NCBI GenBank assembly: GCA_905221605.1
Contig: CAJNDS010000447.1
Coordinates: forward strand, 854,657 to 918,656
Direction of reading: 5' to 3'
Length of the DNA: 64,000 nt
From: Symbiodinium natans
Taxonomy: Eukaryota; Sar; Dinophyceae; Suessiales; Symbiodiniaceae
This document shows positions 32,688 to 42,359 of this stretch, piece after piece (the stretch's first letter is position 1; every line of letters begins with the position of its first letter). Under the pieces are notes generated by a model. That model ran no database searches. It was not told the DNA's origin and saw only the letters and a list, made by a program, of their open reading frames with translations. Position numbers and translations under genes: made by a program.

Positions 32688-33460
32688 TGCGCTCCGGCCG
32701 TCCAGCGACACGAGGACTGAGCCTGGGCGCAAGGACAAGGCAGCCCGCACGCTGGCGGCGAGAGCGTCCGTCCCCGCGCGGGCCTGGAGCGCGAACTGGT
32801 ATGGGCGAGTAGCGTTATCGAAGACCTGCGCCCACTCCTTGGCCAGAGTTCTGGCGACCAGGCGGCGAAAAACGTCGCCCGTGGCTATGCCTCGCACCCC
32901 TCCGTCCGGCTTGCGCAACGCGGTGAGGCGCGCCATGGCCAAGCCGGCTACGACATCTGCCGGGACATGAGCTTGGGCGAGGTGCGTGGCCGCTTCGGCC
33001 AGCAGTTCCAGCGCCTCCAAGTCCTGCAAAAGCAACTTCAAGTGCTGGATAAGCCAGCCGCCCCACCCCGGCGGGCTTCGCGAAGTGCGCTGGCGACTGC
33101 TCGGGCGGAGAGCTGAACGGAGCGCTCCGCGGTTGGTACTGAAGCAACTCAGCGGGCGTCGCGACCCGCGCCTCGGGCGGGCGCTTCGCGGGATCAGTGA
33201 GTGCATCCCATGTGGCCTCCGTGCCCCGCGCGAGCTCGGCTGCCGTGAGTACCTGTCGTGCGCGAGAGAGCTCGCCCTGCCGCACTTTGGCGCATGCTCG
33301 CTGGCGTTTGCGCTCGGACGCCTCGGCTGGGTCGAGCTCCGTCGGCGGCTCGCGGGCTCGTGGTCCGGGCCGCGCGGCAGCGAGAAGCGGTAAAACTCAG
33401 TTTTGCGAAGGAACGCTTGGGTCAACCAGGCCCTGGCAAACCAACTGAAATCCAGTATGT
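32688..33460 (-). mobile_element. Retroelement N-terminal RT part (minus orientation)
   Basis: Continues the element upstream of the MITE. From the MITE edge outward the minus strand reads LRPGSVLVSLDGRSAY (motif A), PYQFALQARAGTDALAAS, GGVRGIATGDVFRRLVARTL and GLAMARLTALRKPDGG. In another frame it reads LTAAELARGTEATWDALTD and TPAELLQYQPRSAP (33250-33120). A frameshift near 33070 separates the two. The open reading past 33400 into the minisatellite is probably not element coding. Confidence 0.78.
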
Positions 33461-33479
33461 ATGTTGGATTCCCCAATGA

Positions 33480-33775
33480 ACGCATGGGCCAATCAAATCT
33501 GCGAAGCCCATGGCTAACCGAGCACACCGAAATGCACGCACCGAACGTTCATCTTGGCTGGCCGAGCACACCGAAATGCATGTACCGAACATTCATCATC
33601 GAAGCCCCAGGCTGACCGAAGGCACCAAGATGCACGTACAGGGCATTCAAGTTCCAAGCCCCTGGCTGTAACCGAGCGCACCGAGATGCACGCACCGAGC
33701 GTTCATCTTCGAAGCCCCGGGGTGGTTGAGAACATAACGAGACGCACGTACTGAGGTTTTCGGGGGCAGGTTGAC
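33480..33775. repeat. Short minisatellite, about 45-50 bp
   Basis: Five or six diverged copies of a unit with GAGCACACCGAAATGCACGC, ACCGAACGTTCATC and GAAGCCCCAGGCTGACCGA. It lies at the 5' side of the decayed minus-strand retroelement. Confidence 0.75.
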
Positions 33776-34250
33776 CGATACCTGTTCCTCGATACCGGCC
33801 GAGTCAAGTCAAGCCTGACGGCCCGAGAAGCAGCCCTGTTCGGACGCAGGCGAAAAACAACAACAAGGTGCAAACCGAACAGGATGCAAGCGTCTGCAAG
33901 TGAAGGAAACCGTGGCATCAACGACACCTCTCAACGATGCCTGAACGATCAGAGCTGGGCAGGGTCGTTTTAACGTACGGGATGGCAGCCTGCGCCTCCG
34001 CGTCCAGGTCGCTGGCGGGCCGAGGCGAAGCTCGCGCGGTCCGCACGGCCGCGAGAAGTGCGGGCCAGAGTCCCTGTTCGTATTGTTGGAGTCGTCAGAA
34101 GGAACAGTTTTTCTTTTAACACTTAACCGCGTTTCCAAGCACGGGCCCGAGCACAGAGAGAGTCTGTCCTTGAACAACCGTTGACGGTCAGTACATATAT
34201 ACACTACAAACGGCCAGGCACATTGGCCGCCGAACAATCCAGTACTACGC
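33776..34250 (-). mobile_element. 3' flank and likely 3'UTR of the intact retroelement
   Basis: Directly downstream (minus strand) of the ORF2 stop. It contains TGTATATATGTACTGACC and, at about 34125-34108, TTAAAAGAAAAACTG, which may mark the A-rich 3' end of the element. Beyond that, to 33776, is unique sequence with nothing recognised. Confidence 0.4.
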
Positions 34251-37200
34251 TCATAGCTGCAAGCCCGCCAACAAGTTGCGAGCAATCTGGCAGATGGCTG
34301 CCACATAGTGGACATGAGCATTGACAGATGAACGACTGTTCAGAACCAAGCTGGGGTCAAAGATCCAGCGAAGCAACTCATCATCTCCAAACTGAGGAAC
34401 GCGCTGTAACCCCAGACGAGTGAGCCAGTGACGCCGTTGCGAGGCCAGCAATGGACAAGCTCGAATTGCGTGAAGCAGGTTGCACTGGTCACCACAAAGG
34501 CACAGAGAGTCCGTCCTGTGCGAATGACGGGCGCTCCTACCATCCGTAAATGGGTGATGGCCACACCGGGCCAGGGTCCACTCTCGGACTGCGGAGATGG
34601 GGAGCCCGGAGGAGTGTATGCTGACCAGGCAATGCAATCGAGGCTGATAGACCGCATAATTGGCCAGCGAAGGTACTGCCAGCAATTCTGCGCGGTAACT
34701 CGCATGGGCACGTTGCTGCAAGGTCTGTACAACCTGATGCCTAGTCCACTGCCAGACACGTCGAAGACCCGATCCCGGGAGCACCCCGTACGATGCCGGA
34801 GACATGACGCCATCCTGATGCAAGGTCTGGGCGGTCTCATATGCCCAAGAGCCTGGTCGACTCAGGGCAAAATTGAAGACGCGTGCTGCCAAGCCTCTGC
34901 GGACGTCGCGCGTGCTTGTGGCAGAAAGTCTGCCAAAAAGACCAAACTGCAGGCGCTTAACCTGAAACAGAAAGGGTGCCCAGCCAAGCTCACCAAGGAC
35001 TGCTGCCCCCGGTGCACCACTGGGCCATTGCAGCAAACGTCTCCCCCACTGGCGGATGACCTTGTCCAAGCGAGCAATCGTCGCTGAATCAAGGAACTGT
35101 GTGCCATACAGCGTGGAAGGCAAAACATAGGTTTGGAATAGAGCATTGCGGAATCCTGTGTGTAGCTGGCGATTCTCGGCCCAACCCAAAAACTGGTAAA
35201 AGCGGCGAGTACTTTTAACTATGAGCCGAGTCTCATGTTGACGCCATTTTCGAGAGGCTGCGAATGTAACACCCAGGTAGGTGTAGTGTGGCACGCACGG
35301 GACGGCACAACCCTGCAAGGAAAAGTGGAAGTTCAGGAGCCTGGACCCAACAACCATCACAGCTGTTTTTTCGGGACCAATCCCAAAAGAGAAACGCCAC
35401 CGTGCGCCCCAGTTGCCGATAGCATCTAAGGCACGTTGCAAGGTCGCTGCATCATCTGCCAAGATTACCAGATCATCAGCGTACAGAAGAAGTGTCACGC
35501 GAGGGGCGCTTGGGCCAGGGCCCAACGCAACGCCCGGACATACTGCACGCACAGCATCGGCAATACCATTGAACAAGATGTTGAAAAGCAGCGGACCTAA
35601 GACGCTCCCTTGACGCACGCCGGCCGTTTCTGTCCAAGGCTGCGAAGTCAGACCATTCACACGGACTCGAGCTGTGGTTTCACAAAGGAGGTCTGCAATT
35701 ACCGACCACATCGAACCACTAACGCCGGTCTCCGCAAGCCTAACTAACACCGCATCCCTCCATGCAACATCAAAAGCTTTGCGTACATCCACGAAAGCAC
35801 AGAAGGTACGCTTCCTGGCACGCAGCCTGAGCGTCTCGGCCAAGGTGTAGATTTGCTCCTCGGCCCCCCAGCGAAACCCGGCTTGACACTCATCGAGTTG
35901 CGGGTCGACCCTGGGAAGCAGCCGCGCCAGCAACAAACGCTCGAAGATTTTGAGGCTGCAACAAAGGAGGCTGATGGGACGATAATTATTGAAATCGTCA
36001 GCAGGGCCGCCTTTGTGCAGCGGGCTCACACGGGCTGAACGCCAAATCGACGGGACAACTGCCCAATGACGCACCAATTCAAAAAACGTCAAAAGAGCCG
36101 AAGAAAGGACATCGTCCTTGACAGCAAAAAACTCATATGGCAATCCATCCGGGCCTGGAGCTCGATGAGACGGAAGCTGAGATAGAACATGCTGCAGTTC
36201 GGCAGCGCTGAGCGGAAGATCCAAAGGGCCGGACAGAGAGGCCATATCCCGCCTCAGAGCCGCAGCGCGGGACGTGATGTCTGAGGATGCTGCAGCCGAA
36301 GCAGAATCAGTTGCTACGTCAGCCCGGAGCCGGCCATCGCAAACAGATGGCACATTGCGAAAGTGATCACGCCATGCGGCGAAACATTGGTCACCTTCCA
36401 ACCGATGGCCCGCCGATCTCATCGAACGCGGCAGGCCACCGTGACTCTGGCCCATCTGCGTACGCACATTACGAGCAGCCAACCGCGGATTGGACCGTGA
36501 CAGACCTTCTTGTCGACTGAGCCAGGAAGACCAAAATGACGATTTCTTGCGACGAACCAGATGATGAAACTCCAGTCGTTTCTGGCGGAAGGTTTCACGG
36601 GCACTGGACGTCTGCTCACGTCGCCACTGTCGCCAAGCCGCATTGCGAGCGACAAGGAGTTCGTAGCAAGCGTCATCCCACCAATCCGGCTGCGGACGCC
36701 GGTTGCCACCAGAACGACTAGAAGCGTGGGGCTCTGCGGCTTGCCAAACTATAGCGACAAATTCGGCATACAGCAGGTCCAGCACGCCACGCCTTTCAGG
36801 AAGGGGGAGGGGCTGACCCTGACGCAAATTCAAAACCTTGGATGCCCATTGCAACAGTTGCGGATGCAAATCTTGGACGACTGAGTGCCAGTTCCGCACA
36901 CGCGGCCAGGGCTTAGGAACAACATCATCCGCCTCCGGAGGCACAGCAATTTTGAAGGTGATGAGCTTGTGATCGCTTCCCACAATCGGGTGACACGAGT
37001 CACGTTGACAACCGCACGTGTCCCCATCATGCACGACAATGTCAACAACATCAAGCGGACGTGAAACAAGAACAATGTCAATGCACGAGCCGGACCTATG
37101 CGTAGAGACGCGTGGTGGATTTGCAATGCGGAGACCAAAATCATGACAAAGGGCGCGTATCAAATCACGCAGCTGGGGTTCATTAGACCTTTCACGCTCG

Positions 37201-37676
37201 GGGCCCATAACTTCCGCAAGATACACGTTGCAATCACCTGCAAGCACCAGATTCGCATGAGGGTGGTGCCGCAAAGCGTCCTGAATGGAGGCACGAAACC
37301 TACTCCAGAAGTCGATGCGTGTGGGAAGCGGCACACCCACGTGCGGCGCATAAAAACTACACAGCAAAAGCGCGGGAGCATTTTGAGATGACGCAATGCA
37401 TCGCCAACGAATGCGATGGTAAGAAGTGTCTACATTGAGTGACCACGATGTGGAACCTTGATGAACAAGAAAGCCTGCCTCACAGCCACCAATATCAGAA
37501 GGGCCATCATACTGATACGGCTGATCGACTGGCAAGGCGCCCCCATTGACTGCCCAAGTTTCTTGTAGGCACACGCAATCCACGTCATGAGCACGCAAGA
37601 TTCCAACAAACCCATGAAAACCCGCATGCTCTGATCCACTGGGCGCCCAAAAGCGATTGGCGTTCAGTAAAGCCAC
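34251..37676 (-). CDS. Non-LTR retrotransposon ORF2: endonuclease-reverse transcriptase
   Basis: Uninterrupted 1141-codon frame. Residues 1-245 are an AP-endonuclease-like (EEP) domain: LQET near 37-40, GDCNVYL at 147-153, IDIVLVSRP near 199, SDHK at 234-237. The RT domain follows at about 490-830: SHRAPGPDGLPYEF, NNYRPISLL, motif A FCAFVDVRKAFD (625-636), motif B VRQGSVLGPLLF (687-698), motif C YADD (732-735), then a thumb. A C-terminal knuckle, CLCGDQCNLLHAIRAC, spans 1059-1074. Such proteins nick the target and copy RNA into the break by target-primed reverse transcription. All catalytic residues are present and no stop or frameshift is seen, so it is recently inserted or active. The displayed first codon is GTG; the frame stays open upstream into ORF1. 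Confidence 0.95.
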   Translation of the reverse strand: MALLNANRFWAPSGSEHAGFHGFVGILRAHDVDCVCLQETWAVNGGALPVDQPYQYDGPSDIGGCEAGFLVHQGSTSWSLNVDTSYHRIRWRCIASSQNAPALLLCSFYAPHVGVPLPTRIDFWSRFRASIQDALRHHPHANLVLAGDCNVYLAEVMGPERERSNEPQLRDLIRALCHDFGLRIANPPRVSTHRSGSCIDIVLVSRPLDVVDIVVHDGDTCGCQRDSCHPIVGSDHKLITFKIAVPPEADDVVPKPWPRVRNWHSVVQDLHPQLLQWASKVLNLRQGQPLPLPERRGVLDLLYAEFVAIVWQAAEPHASSRSGGNRRPQPDWWDDACYELLVARNAAWRQWRREQTSSARETFRQKRLEFHHLVRRKKSSFWSSWLSRQEGLSRSNPRLAARNVRTQMGQSHGGLPRSMRSAGHRLEGDQCFAAWRDHFRNVPSVCDGRLRADVATDSASAAASSDITSRAAALRRDMASLSGPLDLPLSAAELQHVLSQLPSHRAPGPDGLPYEFFAVKDDVLSSALLTFFELVRHWAVVPSIWRSARVSPLHKGGPADDFNNYRPISLLCCSLKIFERLLLARLLPRVDPQLDECQAGFRWGAEEQIYTLAETLRLRARKRTFCAFVDVRKAFDVAWRDAVLVRLAETGVSGSMWSVIADLLCETTARVRVNGLTSQPWTETAGVRQGSVLGPLLFNILFNGIADAVRAVCPGVALGPGPSAPRVTLLLYADDLVILADDAATLQRALDAIGNWGARWRFSFGIGPEKTAVMVVGSRLLNFHFSLQGCAVPCVPHYTYLGVTFAASRKWRQHETRLIVKSTRRFYQFLGWAENRQLHTGFRNALFQTYVLPSTLYGTQFLDSATIARLDKVIRQWGRRLLQWPSGAPGAAVLGELGWAPFLFQVKRLQFGLFGRLSATSTRDVRRGLAARVFNFALSRPGSWAYETAQTLHQDGVMSPASYGVLPGSGLRRVWQWTRHQVVQTLQQRAHASYRAELLAVPSLANYAVYQPRLHCLVSIHSSGLPISAVREWTLARCGHHPFTDGRSARHSHRTDSLCLCGDQCNLLHAIRACPLLASQRRHWLTRLGLQRVPQFGDDELLRWIFDPSLVLNSRSSVNAHVHYVAAICQIARNLLAGLQL

Positions 37677-37678
37677 GC

Positions 37679-39823
37679 TTATGTGGCTCGGTCCCCGCCG
37701 TGCTGGCGATGACGGCGAGGACCGCGAACGTTTCCCGTGTTGGCGACCCTTGAACGGAGCGCGTGAGCCGAGGCTTGCAAATCGGGGGGCAAGGCGTGGT
37801 CAGGCGGAAGATTCCCGCACGCTTCAGTCAAAAACTCACCTAACGGATCAGCCGTGGGAGAATGTCGAAGAGACCGAGGACCCGAGCCTCCGCCTGCGCA
37901 GCATCGCCGGTTCAAGCAGTGATCAGGGCAATATCCTGTACGGCACGATGCCGCAGGTTGGTTGTGGCAATCCATGCAATCCCTACGGCGACAACGAGCA
38001 GAACGCACAGAGTCGTGGGGCGCCGCTGCTCGTGCGTTGCGACAGCTGCATCGTGGGCTTGTGCAATGTTCCGGACAGAAACCTGTAGCGCACGCAACAT
38101 CAACAACGTTATGACAAGATCGGTTCCTGCAAGTGCGAGATCTTGCAACATCCCCTGTTCCATTTCGCGGTTGCCGTGGAACGGGAGGGTCATTATTATG
38201 ACATGCGTGGACACCCACATGACACGGGCACGCTCGACTACGGCAGTGGTGCGGGCAAAAACCCGTCTGACAATGTTGGTCTACAAGACGGCGGCACTGC
38301 ATGTTTCGACACGTGCGACCTGGCACGGGCACGCGGGTGCCCGCAGCAGGGGGCGGGGGATCACGAGAGCGGCGTGCACAACAAGAACAACGTGAACTGG
38401 TGCAATGAGCAGTGCAAAAACCTGTACGACATGTAGGTAGAACAAAGGCAGTACAACTCATATGCCTGCAAGCCCGTGCTCTGGAGGACACAGCCGGCTG
38501 CCACGAACCGTCTCTCGCGACATGCTCTGTGCAACTGCCACAAGAACATCGCCGACTCACACAATGGTTTGGACAGTATCCAGTCACACAGGAGGCTGAA
38601 ATCAGATTAGCACAACCAGAACGTCTACAAACAGGGGCCGATGACTGGCACGCATGTCCTGCTGGGCCATGTGAGCCTCTATGCACACGACAATGCCCAG
38701 AATCACAATGATCCGCACAACGCCGGGCCACACAACGGGGAGACATCAAGTTTTGGCAACCGCGCTGCACACAACCGTCGCCGTGCACACTGCACTGATG
38801 AACAGCGCATTCCTGACTCACACAATGCTGAATGCACATGTTTGAGATACACCCGGGTGTATTTAACTGGGGACACTGGGCAAAGGAGCAATGGCTGCGG
38901 TTATGGTTCACAGGATCAACCATCGGAACGAAGCGGTCCCGAATTTCCAATAAAAGCTCCTGCATGCGCCCTTGGTGCTCCACCAGTTGCCCAACTAACT
39001 GCGACAACAATGCCCAGTGAGAGTTGGCCGAAGGCACTCCAGCCGCAGCCGTAGCATTTTCATCACCGGACGACACCACTGGGGGACACAGGACTTCAGC
39101 AGGCGCGTGTGGATCACAACCCGGAATTGTTGCAACTGTTGGCGCAGCAGGCCCACCAGCACGAGTTGCCAAACAAGCAGCCGGAGTTGGCGGGCCTGCA
39201 GGATGTGCCTCAGAACACGGAACCGAATCAGCTGAGGAAGGGACATTGGAAACAGAACTGGGAACAGGACCGTCCAAAATAAGCGGACGCGGCACATGAA
39301 ACTCTGCGCCGGGCCGTCGATCAGGACAAGCATCCAAAGACACGTACGTCCAAGGCTCGAAGAGAGGCAACAACATTTGACGGGTCGCCTGTTCCTCCCC
39401 ATGGACGTAAACTTTCATTTGAGCTACATGGTACAGAACTCCACATCTAATCCGACAAGGTCTGCCGGACTCAAAACGACTGGGTTCACTAATGCGTAGC
39501 CACACTCCCCATGATGTTGGGCCTTCAATACGCAAGTTTGGCTGGCCGATGTCATCAAAAGCATGTGCGTCAATCATGCTTTGTACACGCTGAATATATT
39601 CATCTCGCGGAAGGCACAAAAACCGTGTGAAATGGGTGAGTTGCGGAGCGGCGCCCGCGGCAGTGGACGCTGGAGCATCGCAAACGCTAGAACCTGCAGC
39701 ACGCGGCCCCGAGCGATTCTGGACGACAGGTTCCACTACTTGCGGCACGTCGCCAGCACCACAACCCGCATCATGCCGCCCCGAAAAATTCTGAACAGCA
39801 ACCTGATCTGCGGCGGGCCACAC
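37679..39823 (-). CDS. Non-LTR retrotransposon ORF1 with a seven-fold Cys/His array
   Basis: A 714-codon frame ending TAA at 37681-37679, two bases before the ORF2 start, in a different frame. Residues 1-300 are Ala/Pro-rich with a folded-looking part around 60-180 (RIEGPTSWGVWLRISEP). A short possible coiled coil lies at 272-298 (LVGQLVEHQGRMQELLLEI). Residues 311-642 hold seven copies of a module with consensus C-x4-C-x7,8-C-x-T-G-x-C-x2-H-C-x4-C-x-C, for example CRTGFCTAHC and CATGFCPEHC. It occupies the place of the nucleic-acid-binding ORF1 of LINEs, which usually have one to three CCHC knuckles. RNA binding is inferred. The first Met is uncertain (alternative initiators upstream). Confidence 0.85.
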   Translation of the reverse strand: MWPAADQVAVQNFSGRHDAGCGAGDVPQVVEPVVQNRSGPRAAGSSVCDAPASTAAGAAPQLTHFTRFLCLPRDEYIQRVQSMIDAHAFDDIGQPNLRIEGPTSWGVWLRISEPSRFESGRPCRIRCGVLYHVAQMKVYVHGEEQATRQMLLPLFEPWTYVSLDACPDRRPGAEFHVPRPLILDGPVPSSVSNVPSSADSVPCSEAHPAGPPTPAACLATRAGGPAAPTVATIPGCDPHAPAEVLCPPVVSSGDENATAAAGVPSANSHWALLSQLVGQLVEHQGRMQELLLEIRDRFVPMVDPVNHNRSHCSFAQCPQLNTPGCISNMCIQHCVSQECAVHQCSVHGDGCVQRGCQNLMSPRCVARRCADHCDSGHCRVHRGSHGPAGHACQSSAPVCRRSGCANLISASCVTGYCPNHCVSRRCSCGSCTEHVARDGSWQPAVSSRARACRHMSCTAFVLPTCRTGFCTAHCTSSRCSCCARRSRDPPPPAAGTRVPVPGRTCRNMQCRRLVDQHCQTGFCPHHCRSRACPCHVGVHACHNNDPPVPRQPRNGTGDVARSRTCRNRSCHNVVDVACATGFCPEHCTSPRCSCRNARAAAPHDSVRSARCRRRDCMDCHNQPAASCRTGYCPDHCLNRRCCAGGGSGPRSLRHSPTADPLGEFLTEACGNLPPDHALPPDLQASAHALRSRVANTGNVRGPRRHRQHGGDRAT

Positions 39824-39972
39824 GCACTGACCACACGCGACAAAGCGACAACCCCGAGGACAACGAATGTATTCGGTTCCACGTGCAACTCTATTGTTGC
39901 ATACACAACATCGCCGCTGAGCTCCAAATCGGGAAGCGGTATGACGCGAATGGTGTACCTTGGGGCCTCCGT

Positions 39973-40180
39973 TTTGTCCGGGTGATGGGCAAGAAGAGCT
40001 CGCCTCTTGTAGCTCTTCAAGGCTTCGGTGTCCACCGTCTCCAAGGGCACCTCGATGGCAAGAACCCTGAGGGCAAGGGTCTTTCTTTTGCTGGCCGGTG
40101 ACGGGTCATTCGAGCTGACCGGAGGCATGGCGAGTGCGAGCCTTTGTGAAGTGTCCCCGAGCAACTCCGGCAAAGCCAAG
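39973..40180 (-). CDS. J-domain (DnaJ-like) exon
   Basis: The minus strand reads VLAIEVPLETVDTEALKSY, then KRRALLAHHPDK (HPD at about 39984-39976). This is helix II and the HPD loop of a J-domain, which stimulates Hsp70 ATPase activity. The preceding residues PPVSSNDPSPASKRKTLA look like a natural N-terminal lead, with an in-frame Met at about 40126. After HPDK the reading continues only a few residues in J-like form, and the retroelement ORF1 begins about 150 bp further on. The rest of the J-domain (helices III-IV) is not found nearby, so this is either an exon followed by an intron that holds the retroelement, or a gene broken by it. Confidence 0.6.
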
Positions 40181-40214
40181 AAAACTCACCGGGTCAAAGG
40201 CAAGTTCAAACGTG

Positions 40215-40633
40215 GTCTGCACCTTTTGAACTTGAGAAGAGGTGCCCGTCTGCATATCTGAAACTTGTAGAAACGGTGCCCGTCTGCATCTCTTAAACTT
40301 GTAGAAGAGGTGCCCGTCTCCATCTCTTAAACTTGTAGAAGAGGTGCCCGCTTGCATCTCTTAAACTTGTAGAACAGGTGCCCGTCTGCAACTCTTAAAC
40401 TTGCACAGGTGCCCGTCTGCAGCTCTTAAACTTGTAGAAGAGGTGCCCGTCTGCACCTCTTAAACTTGTAGAACAGGTGCCCGTCTGCATCTCTTAAACT
40501 TGTAGAAGAGGTGCCCGTCTGAATCTCTTAAACTTGTAGAGCAGGTGCAGGTCTGCACCTCTTAAACTTGTAGAACAGGTGCCCGTCTGTATCTCTTAAA
40601 CTTGTAGAAGAAGTGCCCGTCTGCATCTCTTAG
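40215..40633. repeat. 34-bp minisatellite, left block
   Basis: About 12 copies of a 34-bp unit containing GAGGTGCCCGTCTGCATCTC and TTAAACTTGTAGAA. Some copies are shortened by about 7 bp (TTGCACAGG). It has no spacer structure, so it is not a CRISPR array. Confidence 0.93.
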
Positions 40634-40907
40634 GCTAGGGTTTAGGCTTTGGGTTTAGGGTTTAGGGTTTAGGGTTTAGGGTTTAGGGTTTAGGGTTTAG
40701 GGTTTAGGGTTTAGGGTTTAGGGTTTAGGGTTTAGGGTTTAGGGTTTAGGGTTTAGGGTTTAGGGTTTTCGGTTTAGGGTTTTCGGTTTAGGGTTTTCGG
40801 TTTAGGGTTTAGGGTTTAGGGTTTAGGGTTTAGGGTTTAGGGTTTAGGGTTTAGGGTTCAGGGTTTAGGGTTCAGGGTTTAGGGTTTAGGGTTTAGGGTT
40901 TAGGGTT
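40634..40907. repeat. Interstitial telomere-type array (TTTAGGG)n
   Basis: About 38 head-to-tail TTTAGGG units on the plus strand, with a few variants (TTTTCGG, TTCAGGG). TTTAGGG is the telomere repeat of plants and of dinoflagellates. It sits inside the 34-bp minisatellite, with the same unit on both sides. Confidence 0.96.
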
Positions 40908-41425
40908 CCCGTCTCCACGTCTTAAACTTGTAGAAGAGGTGCCCGCTTGCATCTCTTAAACTTGTAGAAAAGGTGCCCGTCTGCAACTCTTAAACTTGTA
41001 CAGGTGCCCGTCTGCAGCTCTTAAACTTGTAGAAGAGGTGCCCGTCTGCACGTCTTAAACTTGTAGAACAAGTGCCCGTCTGTATCTCTTAAACTTGTAG
41101 AAGGGGTGCCCGTCTGAATCTCTTAAACTTGTAGAACAGGTGCAGGTCTGCACCTCTTAAACTTGTAGAACAGGTGCCCGTCTGTATCTCTTAAACGTGT
41201 AAGAAGTGCCCGTCTGTATCTCCTAAACTTGTAGAAAAGGTGCCCGCCCGTCTGTATCTCTTAAACTTGTAGAAGAGGTGCCCGCTTGCATCTCTTAAAC
41301 TTGCACAAGAGGTGCCCGTTGCATCTCTTAAACTTGCAGAAGAGATGCCCGTCTATCTCTCAAACTTGCAGAAGAGGTGCCCGTTTGCAACTCTAAAACT
41401 TGTAGAAGACGTGCCCGTCTGTAGC
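40908..41425. repeat. 34-bp minisatellite, right block
   Basis: About 15 copies of the same 34-bp unit as the left block, in the same orientation and phase-shifted, with variants (ACTTGCAGAAGAGATGCCC). The final copies are the most diverged. 41426-41735 is unique sequence with no recognised gene. Confidence 0.93.
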
Positions 41426-41745
41426 ATTTTAGGGATTTGGGTACATCTGAAAAATTGGAAGCCCTGGGGAAGTTTCGTGGCTTGGAACATCTCTCCGCCC
41501 TAAGCCCTTGCATGCATGTCGTCGTGATTTTCGCGCGGGGAAGGCCAGGATGTCTTTTTAAAAAAAATGGACATGTGGTTTGCAGAGCACTTGATGCCCA
41601 TGATGCTTGGGATTGCAAAGCACTTGATGCTCATGATGCTATACCTTGGTTTTCTTTTTGGAACGATACAGACTTGATACCTTGACTTTCACTTGTGGCC
41701 GATACAAGATGGATACCTGGCTGTGTCACAAAACTTGCCTCCGAA

Positions 41746-42208
41746 TGCAATGCACAATGCAATGCACAATGCAATGCACAATGCAATGCACAATGCAATG
41801 CACAATGCAATGCACAATGCAATGCACAATGCCCATGCACACTGCAATGCACAATGCAATGCACAATGCAATTCACAATGCAATGCACAATGCAATGCAC
41901 AATGCAATGCACAATGCAATGCACAATGCAATGCACAATGCCAATGCACAATGCAATGCACAATGCAATGCACAATGCAATGCACAATGCAATGCACAAT
42001 GCAACGCACAATGCAATGCACAATGCAATGCCAATGCAATGCACAATGCAATGCACAATGCTAATGCACAATGCTAATGCACAATGCTAATGCACAATGC
42101 TAATGCACAATGCTAATCACAATGCTAATGCACAATGCTAATGCACAATGCTAATGCACAATGCTAATGCACAATGCAATGCACAATGCATGCACAATGC
42201 AATGCAGT
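41746..42208. repeat. 12-bp satellite (ACAATGCAATGC)
   Basis: About 38 copies of ACAATGCAATGC, giving way at 42058 to an ACAATGCTAATGC variant. Three plus-strand and several minus-strand frames stay open (His-Asn-Ala-Met, Cys-Ile-Ala-Leu), purely because of unit length. Confidence 0.95.
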
Positions 42209-42359
42209 AAAACTTACGATTTTTCGGTAAGAGAGGATTGGGGGAGCGAAAGGGCACCACACAAACCAAAAAGGAAGATTTAAAAAGAACACCACCAGCA
42301 ACCAAAATGAAGACTCAGAAGAACAGCAACTTGAACACAACAGATTTCACTCTTGAACA

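Noticed and set aside
40215-41425. Regular 34-bp repeats as a CRISPR array
   Set aside because: Repeats are head to tail with no unique spacers, diverge freely, and surround a telomere-type array in a eukaryotic genome. It is a minisatellite.
41631-42090. Several overlapping open frames of His-Asn-Ala-Met or Cys-Ile-Ala-Leu repeats
   Set aside because: The 12-bp unit keeps every frame open; no flanking coding signal.
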